Notes: generated by a model from the letters alone, not told the origin. Shown: positions 1-6,602, counted from the stretch's first letter. The stretch: 9,372 bases of DNA from Eubacterium sp. (GCA_003520145.1 DOVJ01000023.1:1-9372); one strand, 5' to 3'. Program-made: numbers and translations.

Positions 1-608
1 TCATTATCCTCAGGATTATAATATCCCGTATAAGTCGTTCTATAACCGCCATTAGTCTCAGGTCTTAAATCATTCGGATACATGGTATCTGAATACAGAT
101 CAGTCTGCAACTGCTTTATCATCTTGAAAACCTTTTCGTATTCAGCTATATCACATATCTGGATCTCATGAGTTATAACATCTCCTACCCCGATCTTCTT
201 ATCGAATATACCGCGGCGAACTGATATGTCACTTAGCTCGTTAAGAGGCTTCATAGACACATGGCTTGTCCATGTTCCGCTTGACACATATATAGCCTTG
301 TCTGTAACAACATATTCTATGTTGCGATGACGTTTTACGATAAGCAGCAATCCTCCTACATAAATCCATACAGGCATGAGATGGATTGCAAAGAAGACGA
401 GCATAAACCAGCCAATATTCGGTTGCTGATTAACAGCTCCAGAACCTAAGAATCCACCTATAAAAATACCATCGAACAAAAGCCATATAAGTGCAAAAGG
501 CATAAGAGGATTGAACACAGACTCAAGAAAAAAGCACTTCTTATCAGGCTTTCCTCTCCAGTACACATTCTCATCATATCCTATCATGCTGTCTATCTCA
601 CTCTTCAT
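1..608 (-). CDS. Two-TM bacterial PH-domain (bPH2/YdbS-like) membrane protein, C-terminus cut by window edge
   Basis: The reading frame is open from an ATG at 608 to the window edge (202 codons, no stop seen), so the C-terminus lies outside. A strong ribosome binding site (AAGGGAGGG) sits just upstream of the ATG. The soluble N-terminus holds the motif WRGKP (residues 17-21), often seen ahead of bacterial PH domains. Two hydrophobic segments follow (about 34-54 and 68-90), then a stretch beginning EYVVTDKAIYVSSG (98-111) and continuing through LSDISVRRGIFDKKIGVGD (125-143). This matches the usual pattern of a bacterial PH domain (bPH2, PF03703 type). The remaining residues are polar and tyrosine-rich. 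Proteins of this family are inner-membrane proteins of mostly unknown function. It is the most distal visible gene of the minus-strand operon, 54 bases after the preceding stop. The family call is by pattern only and no specific function can be given. Confidence 0.75.
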   Translation of the reverse strand, partial: MKSEIDSMIGYDENVYWRGKPDKKCFFLESVFNPLMPFALIWLLFDGIFIGGFLGSGAVNQQPNIGWFMLVFFAIHLMPVWIYVGGLLLIVKRHRNIEYVVTDKAIYVSSGTWTSHVSMKPLNELSDISVRRGIFDKKIGVGDVITHEIQICDIAEYEKVFKMIKQLQTDLYSDTMYPNDLRPETNGGYRTTYTGYYNPEDN

Positions 609-662
609 GATCAAACCCTCCCTTAATAATGATTCTCTTTCTCATCACATATTTCCATATAT

Positions 663-1742
663 TCAGATGCTTAGATGCAGTACGTACCATCGGCCATCCT
701 TCTCCTCCATGATGCAATCATATGAGACACTCTCATTCTTTTCGAACTTCTCAAATACCATATGATAAGTTAGCGAAACCTTAACTTTTATGTGCTTATC
801 ATCGATCATAATTATATCTGAGACCTCAGATTCAAGAAGCTCCATCTTCTTTGCTTCATCTCTCCACTTAAGTCCCTCAACAACATTGGCCGCTATGAGA
901 TTAATATTAGATTCAGGGATAAGAGTCTTAATATAATCTGTATACGATATGTTACGATTAAAGAATCTCGCATAATCATATACAGGCTCTACAACCCTCT
1001 CAGCCACATATTCCTTCACGCCTTCGAATTCACCAAGAGAATAATCACCCTTAGGATTCTCCAGGATAGTCCTTCCCGACATATCCTCCACATGAACCTT
1101 CGGCTCACTATATAAGCCGCTCACATAATAAGTCCTTATCTCGTACTCACCAGAAAAACCCTCTATACTAACAGGCTTTCTTGCGACGATATACTTCTCA
1201 TCCTCAACAAGCTTCCCATTAAGATAAAGCTTCTCGTTAGAATTAATGACAACTTTGACATAGTAAGGAGAATCGATATAATTCCCGAGAACCATCTTGC
1301 CCACGCTGTATTCATCAACCTTATTGCGATATGTGAGAACCTTCCGCTTAAAGCTGACGCTTGCTATGAGCTTGTCGCCATCATATATATCATACGCAGG
1401 CTTCATCTCATCAAAACCATCTATACGCTTGTATGTGAGCTCACCATGCTTTTCGAAATCACTCAAAGCCTTACTTACAGCACCTTCTATATCATCATAA
1501 GGTCCGAGTTCATATGTTTCATCCTTCCGAAGATACTCTTCATAAGTACTCTTATCAAAAGACTTAATAAAACTATCCATATATAGATCAGGCTTTGAGC
1601 GTCTCACCGCATCATCATAGGATTTCTGATAATCAACCAGCTTATTATGTATGACCACGTCTAGTACTATTATACCAATAATTGCCACAAATGTATATAT
1701 AATTATGAATATAGCATATTTGCTTAGTTTTCTATTCTTCAT
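663..1742 (-). CDS. Membrane-anchored extracytoplasmic protein of unknown function, probable NTF2-like C-terminal domain
   Basis: This is a 359-residue protein I cannot assign to a named family. A short basic N-terminus (MKNRKLSK) is followed by one hydrophobic segment (about 9-31) with no obvious lipobox, so it is probably a signal anchor with the rest outside the cell. Residues about 40-135 form a mixed helix/strand region. Residues about 160-220 look beta-rich and contain the strand-turn motif KLYLNGKLVEDEKYI (171-185) and YYVSGLYSEPKVHVED (205-220). The last third (about 240-359) has helices followed by long strands and ends in the DGRWYVLHLSI pattern (349-359) typical of NTF2-like/SnoaL folds. 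The arrangement recalls TcaA-like cell-envelope proteins, but that is inference. It begins 7 bases after the NAGPA gene stop and its Shine-Dalgarno is weak (AAGTGA), so coupling to that gene is likely. Confidence 0.8.
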   Translation of the reverse strand: MKNRKLSKYAIFIIIYTFVAIIGIIVLDVVIHNKLVDYQKSYDDAVRRSKPDLYMDSFIKSFDKSTYEEYLRKDETYELGPYDDIEGAVSKALSDFEKHGELTYKRIDGFDEMKPAYDIYDGDKLIASVSFKRKVLTYRNKVDEYSVGKMVLGNYIDSPYYVKVVINSNEKLYLNGKLVEDEKYIVARKPVSIEGFSGEYEIRTYYVSGLYSEPKVHVEDMSGRTILENPKGDYSLGEFEGVKEYVAERVVEPVYDYARFFNRNISYTDYIKTLIPESNINLIAANVVEGLKWRDEAKKMELLESEVSDIIMIDDKHIKVKVSLTYHMVFEKFEKNESVSYDCIMEEKDGRWYVLHLSI

Positions 1743-1749
1743 ATACAGA

Positions 1750-2799
1750 TCACTTAACTATGATTGCGGTAGGAAGTGGTCTTAAGTACCCTCCTGTAGC
1801 AACCGAATTAATTATTCTTCCCTCATAATACATAGCGGAACTGCTTCCACCATCAAGATTAAATGCATTGACTGCCCCGTATTCCAGCATAATGTTGGCT
1901 ATATCCTGATAAGTCGCGCCAAATGATGTGACCTGACGACCATCTATGACCAGAATAAGAACTGCTCCATCTTCCCTCTGTCCTATGGCTGTACGGGGAT
2001 TCATACCGCCACCCGTACCATTGATCTTCGTAAGGGCACCGTTAGATACTAAAGCTGGTCCGAACGAGATTGCATCTCTTACACCCCTTGATAAAGCCTG
2101 ATTAGGTGTCATATATCCCATGATCATAATATTATCTTTGGTAAAGCCGCATATCTCATATTGAGTATTAGGATTACCATAGAGGAGTTTACTTCCGGTT
2201 ATGACCATACCTATCGGTTCGCCGCCAAGTCCTAGCCCCTTCTCGTCCACAAACCCGCCGGCGTTAGTCGCAAGGCAGGCGCCGTTTGATATGGCGATAT
2301 CTGTTATAGTCTTACCATTCTCGTTCTTACCATACTTACCGCTGACTCCGACATAGACTCTTGACGGATCTGAGATTATGGCAAGCTTGCCCTTATATGA
2401 TGATGTAGATATATTGAGGATCTTGATCCCATCAGACTCAGCATAGACATCTTCCTTCTTGCTGTCGTCATCTGTCTGTATCACATCTTCTTTATATTCA
2501 TCCTGTTTGCGTTCTTTGATATGTATGAGAGCCACATCCGTTTCCTCATAATCACCAGAAACAGAATTAGCTTCCATGATCTTCGCAATCTCGTCTTCCG
2601 ACAGATAGATATTCGCTAAGAAACCAACAGCGCTTGTTTCCTTAACAGACATGACAAACAGGTCTCTAGCCCTTGTTGACGGCCCATGAACACATATATA
2701 CATGACTGAATACAAAGCGATTACAATAAGCAAAAGATTGACCGCAAGAAAAATCAAAGTCCTCTTAAGAAAAATAAGGAACCTTTTCAAACCTATCAT
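1750..2799 (-). CDS. Membrane-anchored phosphodiester glycosidase family protein (NAGPA domain)
   Basis: This 349-residue protein has an N-terminal membrane anchor (about 13-36) and an acidic, charged linker (about 80-125). A phosphodiester glycosidase/NAGPA domain (PF09992, formerly DUF2233) fills residues about 130-349. Family motifs are all visible: NAGGF (179-183), GGEPIGMVI (192-200), SFGPALVSNG (246-254), NPRTAIG (267-273), IDGR (285-288) and NLDGGSSSAM (314-323). The animal relative removes GlcNAc from mannose-6-phosphate diesters. Bacterial members are usually linked to envelope or exopolysaccharide glycan turnover, but the substrate here is unknown. The start overlaps the rdgB stop by 4 bases (ATGA). 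The purine run AAGAGGTGA lies almost directly against this ATG, which is unusually close. A TTG at codon 4 would have better spacing, so the exact start is uncertain by three residues. Confidence 0.92.
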   Translation of the reverse strand: MIGLKRFLIFLKRTLIFLAVNLLLIVIALYSVMYICVHGPSTRARDLFVMSVKETSAVGFLANIYLSEDEIAKIMEANSVSGDYEETDVALIHIKERKQDEYKEDVIQTDDDSKKEDVYAESDGIKILNISTSSYKGKLAIISDPSRVYVGVSGKYGKNENGKTITDIAISNGACLATNAGGFVDEKGLGLGGEPIGMVITGSKLLYGNPNTQYEICGFTKDNIMIMGYMTPNQALSRGVRDAISFGPALVSNGALTKINGTGGGMNPRTAIGQREDGAVLILVIDGRQVTSFGATYQDIANIMLEYGAVNAFNLDGGSSSAMYYEGRIINSVATGGYLRPLPTAIIVK

Positions 2800-3395
2800 T
2801 CACCTCTTAATTCAAGTATCTCCTTAACAAGACCAAGCGCAGTTCCCCTGTGACTTATCTTGTTCTTTTCATCCATAGTAAGCTCAGCTGAAGTCTTACC
2901 ATATTCATCAAGCCACAAGATCGGATCGTAGCCGAATCCGTTCTCACCCTTGATTGCTTCGGCTACAAAGCCCTCCATAGTGCCTGTTCTTACATATTCC
3001 TTGCCATCAGGTGTTATAAGAGCCATCGCGCACACAAAGCGGGCTGTTCTGTCCTTCTTCGCAACCCCCTTAAGTTCATCGATAATATGCTGATTCTTGA
3101 TATCATAAGGGGTATCAACACCCATATATCTTGAAGAGTATATTCCAGGCGCCTTGCCAAGATAATCAACTTCAAGTCCTGAATCATCCGCCATGACAAA
3201 AGACTTCGTTATCGCATACACAGCCCTCGCCTTTATCACAGCATTTTCCTCAAATGTAGTGCCTGTTTCCTCAGTATCGATATCTATGCCAAGGTCCTTC
3301 AAAGAGCACACTTCATAAGGCATACCCTCTAACATCCTCTTGATCTCTGCTACCTTGTTCTCGTTAGTGGTAGCCACAACCAGCTTATTCATCAT
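2796..3395 (-). CDS. rdgB: XTP/dITP pyrophosphatase (RdgB/HAM1 family)
   Basis: RdgB hydrolyses non-canonical purine triphosphates (dITP, XTP, ITP) to the monophosphate and pyrophosphate, keeping deaminated bases out of DNA and RNA. The protein is a normal 199 residues and carries the family signature throughout: VVATTNENKVAEI (6-18), TFEENAVIKA (47-56), the metal/catalytic segment ADDSGLEV (69-76), PGIYSSRY (83-90), GFGYDP (153-158) and SHRGTAL (181-187). No key residue is missing. Translation probably starts at the first of two adjacent ATGs (3395), preceded by AAAGGA at good spacing. The start overlaps the upstream protease stop by 4 bases (ATGATG containing TGA), and its own stop overlaps the next ATG by 4. 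In many Clostridia rdgB neighbours a YfcE-type phosphoesterase; here a NAGPA protein occupies that place. Confidence 0.97.
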   Translation of the reverse strand: MMNKLVVATTNENKVAEIKRMLEGMPYEVCSLKDLGIDIDTEETGTTFEENAVIKARAVYAITKSFVMADDSGLEVDYLGKAPGIYSSRYMGVDTPYDIKNQHIIDELKGVAKKDRTARFVCAMALITPDGKEYVRTGTMEGFVAEAIKGENGFGYDPILWLDEYGKTSAELTMDEKNKISHRGTALGLVKEILELRGE

Positions 3396-5113
3396 TCTTT
3401 TCCTTTCTGATCATCTGTAAACATCTTAAGACATATATTGCAGTTCTTGGTTTCTTCCATGCGCTCCCACACTTTGCCGGCGAAGCTTATGTAACCACGG
3501 CCATCGCTTATATCTACAGCCGAAGTCTCATAACCCTTATGATACTCCACCGCTATAGGGCGCTCGCCGCCCGGGACCTTGATCTTAATAACCACTGCAT
3601 AATCATGTCCGGCTTTAAGCTTTATATCAGAATTAAGTTTTACAGTATAATAGCCTGCATTCTCAAAACTGCCCTTTTGGATGAACTTCTTCTTATCAAA
3701 TGATTTCTCATTCTCAAAGTCCTCTACGATATATATGTCATATTCCGCATCCTTACCTGTTGCATAAAAGCTTACAGCACGAAGAACCTCGTCGCCTTCA
3801 GCTGTATATACATTCGCAAAGTAAGCATCTTCACCTTCGTAACCAAGCTGACCGACCATACCACATATATCGGTCTGATATATATGATCGTAATTATCAC
3901 TTGGTTCAACCACTGTATAGGCGGTGTTATATGTACCTATATTCGTATCATAATACGACACATAGAATATTCCCTTATCGCCAAAAGACTCACCCCAACT
4001 GTTCTGACATATGAAAGCACCATTACCCTCAGGAACTATACTGAAGTTTTCCTTAGGATAGTTATCATCCCAACCCACGATAACTATATCGTGATTAGGC
4101 CTTAAGTCATCATTGTAGTAATATGCATAACTTTCAGCATTATAATAATCGCTGTCTAGATCATGCGAATCTATGGCCATATATATGCTGCTCTCCACAC
4201 CACCATATAAGAATACCATCTTCTTGATCTCATCATAATGCTTAGATGCTATGGTCTGAATCTCCTGAACATGCACATCGGCAGGTATATCCTTAGGAGT
4301 CTCATAATCGCCTAAGCCTTCCTCATAAGAAGCAAGAATCGGACCTCTCCATGAAGCAAGGTAAGAAACAGCCATGGTATAATCTCCACCGCTTCTAAGC
4401 GAAACTATATAGCCATTATTAAGAGTCATATTCTTCTCCGAATATGATCTTATAAGCTCAGGTCTTATGGATGATTCGAGCGCAGTAAGCGAAGCAAATG
4501 CCCAACAGGTACTGTGATTACCCTGATCCTTGATCAGAGAAAGTCGACCATCTGTTCTGTAATCATACTTGGAAGGTATTATACTTCCATCTTTTCTAAT
4601 ATTGTTGATGACTAACGCATGCTGTTCATAATCGAATTCAACCGTATATCCAAGCGCCATCGACATAAGATCTGTACGTACATACTTGACACCTTCTATC
4701 TCTATGAGCGCATCTGCAAGTTCTCTCTCAACGCCGTTAATCGATACAGTCTCTCCACAAAGTGGCACAACCGCCTTAGTTTCACCTTTTTCTATAATAG
4801 CTTTTTTATCCTCATAATAATTATATGCGCAGGAAAACTTATTGGTCAACAACGAAGCCGGGATATATATCCTTCTTTCGTTATCTATATATATCGAATC
4901 AGCCGGCGCAACATAGGACTTAGAGTCTATTACAAATGTCAGCGTGTTCTTGTTGATGAGTCCCGATATAACAGGATCCCACACAGAATTATCTACATGA
5001 CTCTCGCGGTCAAAGGCTATATCCTTCGCACCACTGACAACACTCTTCTGCCTTAAAAACAATATTATGAGGAGCACAAAAAGAACAGTATATATCTTAA
5101 ATCTTGTTCTCAT
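3392..5113 (-). CDS. Membrane-anchored or secreted papain-like (C1A) cysteine protease with stalk and lectin-like domains
   Basis: This 573-residue export protein has a basic start and hydrophobic segment (about 7-21), either a signal peptide (possible cleavage near SGA, 27-29) or an uncleaved anchor. Residues about 55-172 resemble the copper-amine-oxidase N-terminal-like stalk domain (PF07833), with two repeats of the IYIDNERRIYIPASLL / ALIEIEGVKYVRTDLM type. The papain-like C1A domain follows (about 182-400). The oxyanion-hole Gln197 and catalytic Cys203 lie in DQGNHSTCWAF, His341 in NHDIVIVGWDD, and Asn371 in QNSWGESFG, so the catalytic set is complete. Residues about 420-565 match the lectin-like domain (PF18560 type) often found after such proteases in Firmicutes. 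There is no sortase signal and no classical papain propeptide. The start lies 17 bases inside the upstream methyltransferase gene, with AAAGG upstream. The substrate is unknown; cell-wall protein processing is an inference. Confidence 0.93.
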   Translation of the reverse strand: MRTRFKIYTVLFVLLIILFLRQKSVVSGAKDIAFDRESHVDNSVWDPVISGLINKNTLTFVIDSKSYVAPADSIYIDNERRIYIPASLLTNKFSCAYNYYEDKKAIIEKGETKAVVPLCGETVSINGVERELADALIEIEGVKYVRTDLMSMALGYTVEFDYEQHALVINNIRKDGSIIPSKYDYRTDGRLSLIKDQGNHSTCWAFASLTALESSIRPELIRSYSEKNMTLNNGYIVSLRSGGDYTMAVSYLASWRGPILASYEEGLGDYETPKDIPADVHVQEIQTIASKHYDEIKKMVFLYGGVESSIYMAIDSHDLDSDYYNAESYAYYYNDDLRPNHDIVIVGWDDNYPKENFSIVPEGNGAFICQNSWGESFGDKGIFYVSYYDTNIGTYNTAYTVVEPSDNYDHIYQTDICGMVGQLGYEGEDAYFANVYTAEGDEVLRAVSFYATGKDAEYDIYIVEDFENEKSFDKKKFIQKGSFENAGYYTVKLNSDIKLKAGHDYAVVIKIKVPGGERPIAVEYHKGYETSAVDISDGRGYISFAGKVWERMEETKNCNICLKMFTDDQKGKE

Positions 5114-6263
5114 GTTCTACCTTTCTCTTAGGAGGCTTCGGCCCAAGGAAAGAATACAGATATGTCTTGATCATACCATTGTATATCTTCCTGTTCTTAT
5201 CAGCCTTTCTTCCTATATACTTCTCTGCTTCTTCATAAGAAGTGATCACATATTCTGACCATGTATCAAGTCTCTTCATACCATCTCCGAGAGCCTTATA
5301 TATAGGTATAAGCGATTCCTTATCCTCAAGTCTCTCACCATAAGGAGGGTTAGTTATGATGAAACCGTACTTCTTAGGATGCGAAAGCTTAGCAACTTCT
5401 CTTTGCTGAAAATGTATCATCCGCTCCACTCCTGCTGCCAAAGCATTGGCCATGGCAACCTTGATAACTGCCGGATCTATATCATAGCCCTGAATGTCAA
5501 CATCCACGTCATGAACTATGATATCGTTGGCGTTGTCTATAACCTCGTACCAAAGCTTCCTATCTATAAGATTAAACCAGTCATTGCACAAGAAATCCCT
5601 GTCAAGTCCCGGCGCTATGTTGCAGGCAATAAGTGCCGCTTCTATAGGAATAGTACCGCTTCCGCAGAATGGATCCACAAGAATCCTGTCCTTATGCCAA
5701 GGTGTGAGCATAATAATAGCGCTTGCCAAAGTCTCGCTTATAGGAGCCTTGCCAGCAAGCTTCCTGTATCCGCGCTTGTGAAGAGACTCGCCCGACGTGT
5801 CGATCATAACAGTCACCTTATCCTTAAGAATATACACTCTTATAGGATACTTCGCGCCCTTCTCTTCAAACCAGCTAATATTGTACTTAAGCTTAAGCTT
5901 CTCAACCACTGCCTTCTTAACTATAGACTGTATATCCGATGTCGAAAAAAGCTTACTGTTCACAGAAGATGCCTTCGCAACAGGAAACTCGGCATCACTT
6001 GGGATATATCTCTCCCAATCAAGAGCCTTCGTCTTATCAAACAACTCAGTAAATGTATAAGCCTCGAATTCACCTACTTTAATAAGGATCCTGTCGGCAG
6101 TACGCAAAAATATATTGGCTCTGCATATGTCTATCGGGCCACCGAAAAAGCAGACTCTACCGTTAGTGACCTCGCTGATCTCAAGTCCAAGATCTGTGAT
6201 TTCCTTCTTCAAAACAGCCTCAAGACCGAAGTGACATATACCGATTAATTCATATCTATCCAT
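5097..6263 (-). CDS. THUMP-domain class I SAM-dependent RNA methyltransferase (YpsC / RlmL N-terminal-like)
   Basis: This is a probable 23S rRNA guanine-N2 methyltransferase of the YpsC/RlmL group, acting in the cytoplasm on rRNA. The 388-residue protein has an N-terminal ferredoxin-like/THUMP region (about 1-156), the LHKRGYR segment (161-167), and a Rossmann methyltransferase domain. That domain has the SAM-binding motif DPFCGSGT (197-204), the acidic residue after strand 2 in GYDID (259-263), and the catalytic NPPYGER (305-311). An ATG at 6284 gives a 395-residue version, but it has no ribosome binding site and would lie only about six bases from the predicted transcription start. The ATG at 6263 has GGAG five bases upstream and gives the usual family length, so I chose it. 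It is the first gene of the operon, and its end overlaps the protease start by 17 bases. The exact target base cannot be told from the sequence. Confidence 0.95.
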   Translation of the reverse strand: MDRYELIGICHFGLEAVLKKEITDLGLEISEVTNGRVCFFGGPIDICRANIFLRTADRILIKVGEFEAYTFTELFDKTKALDWERYIPSDAEFPVAKASSVNSKLFSTSDIQSIVKKAVVEKLKLKYNISWFEEKGAKYPIRVYILKDKVTVMIDTSGESLHKRGYRKLAGKAPISETLASAIIMLTPWHKDRILVDPFCGSGTIPIEAALIACNIAPGLDRDFLCNDWFNLIDRKLWYEVIDNANDIIVHDVDVDIQGYDIDPAVIKVAMANALAAGVERMIHFQQREVAKLSHPKKYGFIITNPPYGERLEDKESLIPIYKALGDGMKRLDTWSEYVITSYEEAEKYIGRKADKNRKIYNGMIKTYLYSFLGPKPPKRKVEHENKI

Positions 6264-6268
6264 ATAAT

Positions 6269-6273
6269 CTCCA
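6269..6273 (-). promoter_or_regulatory. Ribosome binding site deciding the methyltransferase start
   Basis: On the minus strand TGGAG precedes the ATG at 6263 with five bases between. No comparable purine run precedes the in-frame ATG at 6284. The predicted transcript starts near 6290, so the leader is about 27 nt with the 6263 start. Confidence 0.75.
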
Positions 6274-6296
6274 TTCTCAACCATCGTACAAAAAGA

Positions 6297-6325
6297 ATTA
6301 TACTTTTTTTTGAAAAAAAAGTCAA
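6297..6325 (-). promoter_or_regulatory. Promoter of the six-gene minus-strand operon
   Basis: On the minus strand, a -35 box TTGACT (6325-6320) and a perfect -10 box TATAAT (6302-6297) are separated by exactly 17 bases, a near-consensus housekeeping sigma promoter. Transcription would start near 6290. The spacer is a run of T followed by a run of A and forms a perfect inverted repeat (separate entry). No other convincing promoter was seen inside the operon. Confidence 0.85.
6302..6322. repeat. Perfect 21-bp A/T inverted repeat across the operon promoter spacer
   Basis: Two 10-base arms, ACTTTTTTTT (6302-6311) and AAAAAAAAGT (6313-6322), flank a single central G. The repeat covers the whole spacer and touches both promoter boxes of the minus-strand operon. 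It could be bent A-tract DNA that tunes promoter strength or an operator. It ends 11 bases from the forward promoter's -35 box, so a bound protein could affect both directions. The repeat is certain; its function is not. Confidence 0.6.
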
Positions 6326-6333
6326 ATTTATGC

Positions 6334-6362
6334 TTGCATTTTTTTCTGAGGTGTGATACTAT
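6334..6362 (+). promoter_or_regulatory. Forward extended -10 promoter driving the putative small RNA
   Basis: TTGCAT (6334-6339) and TACTAT (6357-6362) are spaced by 17 bases. A TGn extension (6354-6356) lies directly before the -10 box. Transcription would begin near 6368-6370, exactly where the 5' hairpin of the putative RNA starts. The promoter lies back to back with the operon promoter, with 8 bases between the two -35 boxes. Confidence 0.75.
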
Positions 6363-6368
6363 AATTAC

Positions 6369-6456
6369 ATGAAGAGGAAACTCTTCATAAACCCCTTATT
6401 AATTTATTTATACTCCCCTCATCAAAACAGCACTGCGAAAGCCGTGCTGTTTTACT
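6369..6456 (+). ncRNA. Putative small regulatory RNA (about 88 nt) with C-rich seed motifs
   Basis: The sequence shows a complete small transcription unit. An extended -10 promoter predicts a start near 6369. A 5' hairpin follows, with stem ATGAAGAG (6369-6376) and CTCTTCAT (6381-6388) closed by a GAAA tetraloop. An unpaired A/U-rich stretch (6389-6423) carries two C-rich motifs, AACCCCTTA and ACTCCCCTCAT. An intrinsic terminator (6424-6453) with a U-rich tail closes the unit. C-rich single-stranded motifs in Firmicutes small RNAs such as RsaE/RoxS pair with Shine-Dalgarno sequences, so a trans-acting role is plausible. It matches no RNA family I recognise and holds no plausible coding sequence. 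The alternative is an attenuated leader upstream of the dehydrogenase gene, but that gene has its own promoter. Confidence 0.55.
6424..6453 (+). terminator. Intrinsic terminator ending the putative small RNA
   Basis: Stem AAAACAGCAC (6424-6433) pairs perfectly with GTGCTGTTTT (6444-6453). Inside is a T/C mismatch, then two more G-C pairs capped by GAAA (6437-6440). The 3' side runs into TTTTACTTTG. The A-rich left flank could let it act in both directions, but no minus-strand gene reads into it from the right. Confidence 0.8.
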
Positions 6457-6484
6457 TTGTCCGCTTTTTCATCCATAGCAACTT

Positions 6485-6507
6485 CAAGTCTCGCACCGCG
6501 AGACTTG
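6485..6507. repeat. Perfect GC-rich inverted repeat / hairpin between the terminator and the dehydrogenase promoter
   Basis: CAAGTCTCGC (6485-6494) and GCGAGACTTG (6498-6507) are perfect 10-base arms around ACC. No T-run follows, so it is a poor terminator. It lies 33 bases before the next -35 box and could be an operator or an RNA hairpin in read-through transcripts. The bases after it (6508-6530) are also GC-rich and contain a weak CGGA/TCCG stem with a 7-base loop. The rest of 6454-6540 shows nothing recognisable. Confidence 0.55.
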
Positions 6508-6540
6508 CGCGCCGGATTCGGTCTCCGACTGATAATAAGA

Positions 6541-6569
6541 TTGACAAATTTATATCATTGTGTTACTAT
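6541..6569 (+). promoter_or_regulatory. Promoter of the short-chain dehydrogenase gene
   Basis: A perfect -35 box TTGACA (6541-6546) and -10 box TACTAT (6564-6569) are spaced by 17 bases. A TG extension (6561-6562) lies one base before the -10 box. Transcription would start near 6576, leaving a leader of about 27 nt to the ATG. Confidence 0.85.
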
Positions 6570-6585
6570 ATATGTATCAGATACG

Positions 6586-6592
6586 AAAGGAG
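6586..6592 (+). promoter_or_regulatory. Ribosome binding site deciding the dehydrogenase start
   Basis: AAAGGAG precedes the ATG at 6603 by 10 bases and a second ATG at 6606 by 13. The frame is open back to an ATG at 6369, but that extension would run through the terminator and promoter and has no binding site of its own. The start is therefore placed at 6603. Confidence 0.8.
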
Positions 6593-6602
6593 AAATCTAA
6601 TT

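Noticed and set aside
609..662. Tiny 11-codon frame (MEICDEKENHY) in the gap before the PH-domain gene.
   Set aside because: It has no ribosome binding site of its own and is too short to judge. It most likely reflects chance in an AT-rich gap.
5379..6248. Long 289-codon open frame on the plus strand opposite the methyltransferase gene.
   Set aside because: It lies wholly antisense to a gene with clear family motifs, has no ribosome binding site or promoter, and its translation is basic and featureless.
6264..6284. Upstream methyltransferase start at ATG 6284 (seven extra residues).
   Set aside because: It has no Shine-Dalgarno and would leave only about six bases of leader from the predicted transcription start. 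The ATG at 6263 has GGAG at good spacing.
6509..6530. tRNA-like T-arm: CGGA/TCCG stem with loop TTCGGTC.
   Set aside because: The stem has only four pairs and the conserved A of the T-loop is missing. No acceptor stem, anticodon arm or D-arm can be found around it.
6369..6602. In-frame 78-residue N-terminal extension of the dehydrogenase starting at the ATG at 6369.
   Set aside because: It has no ribosome binding site and runs through a terminator, a perfect hairpin and a consensus promoter. The SDR family starts just before the TGxxxGxG motif, matching the ATG at 6603 with its AAAGGAG site.
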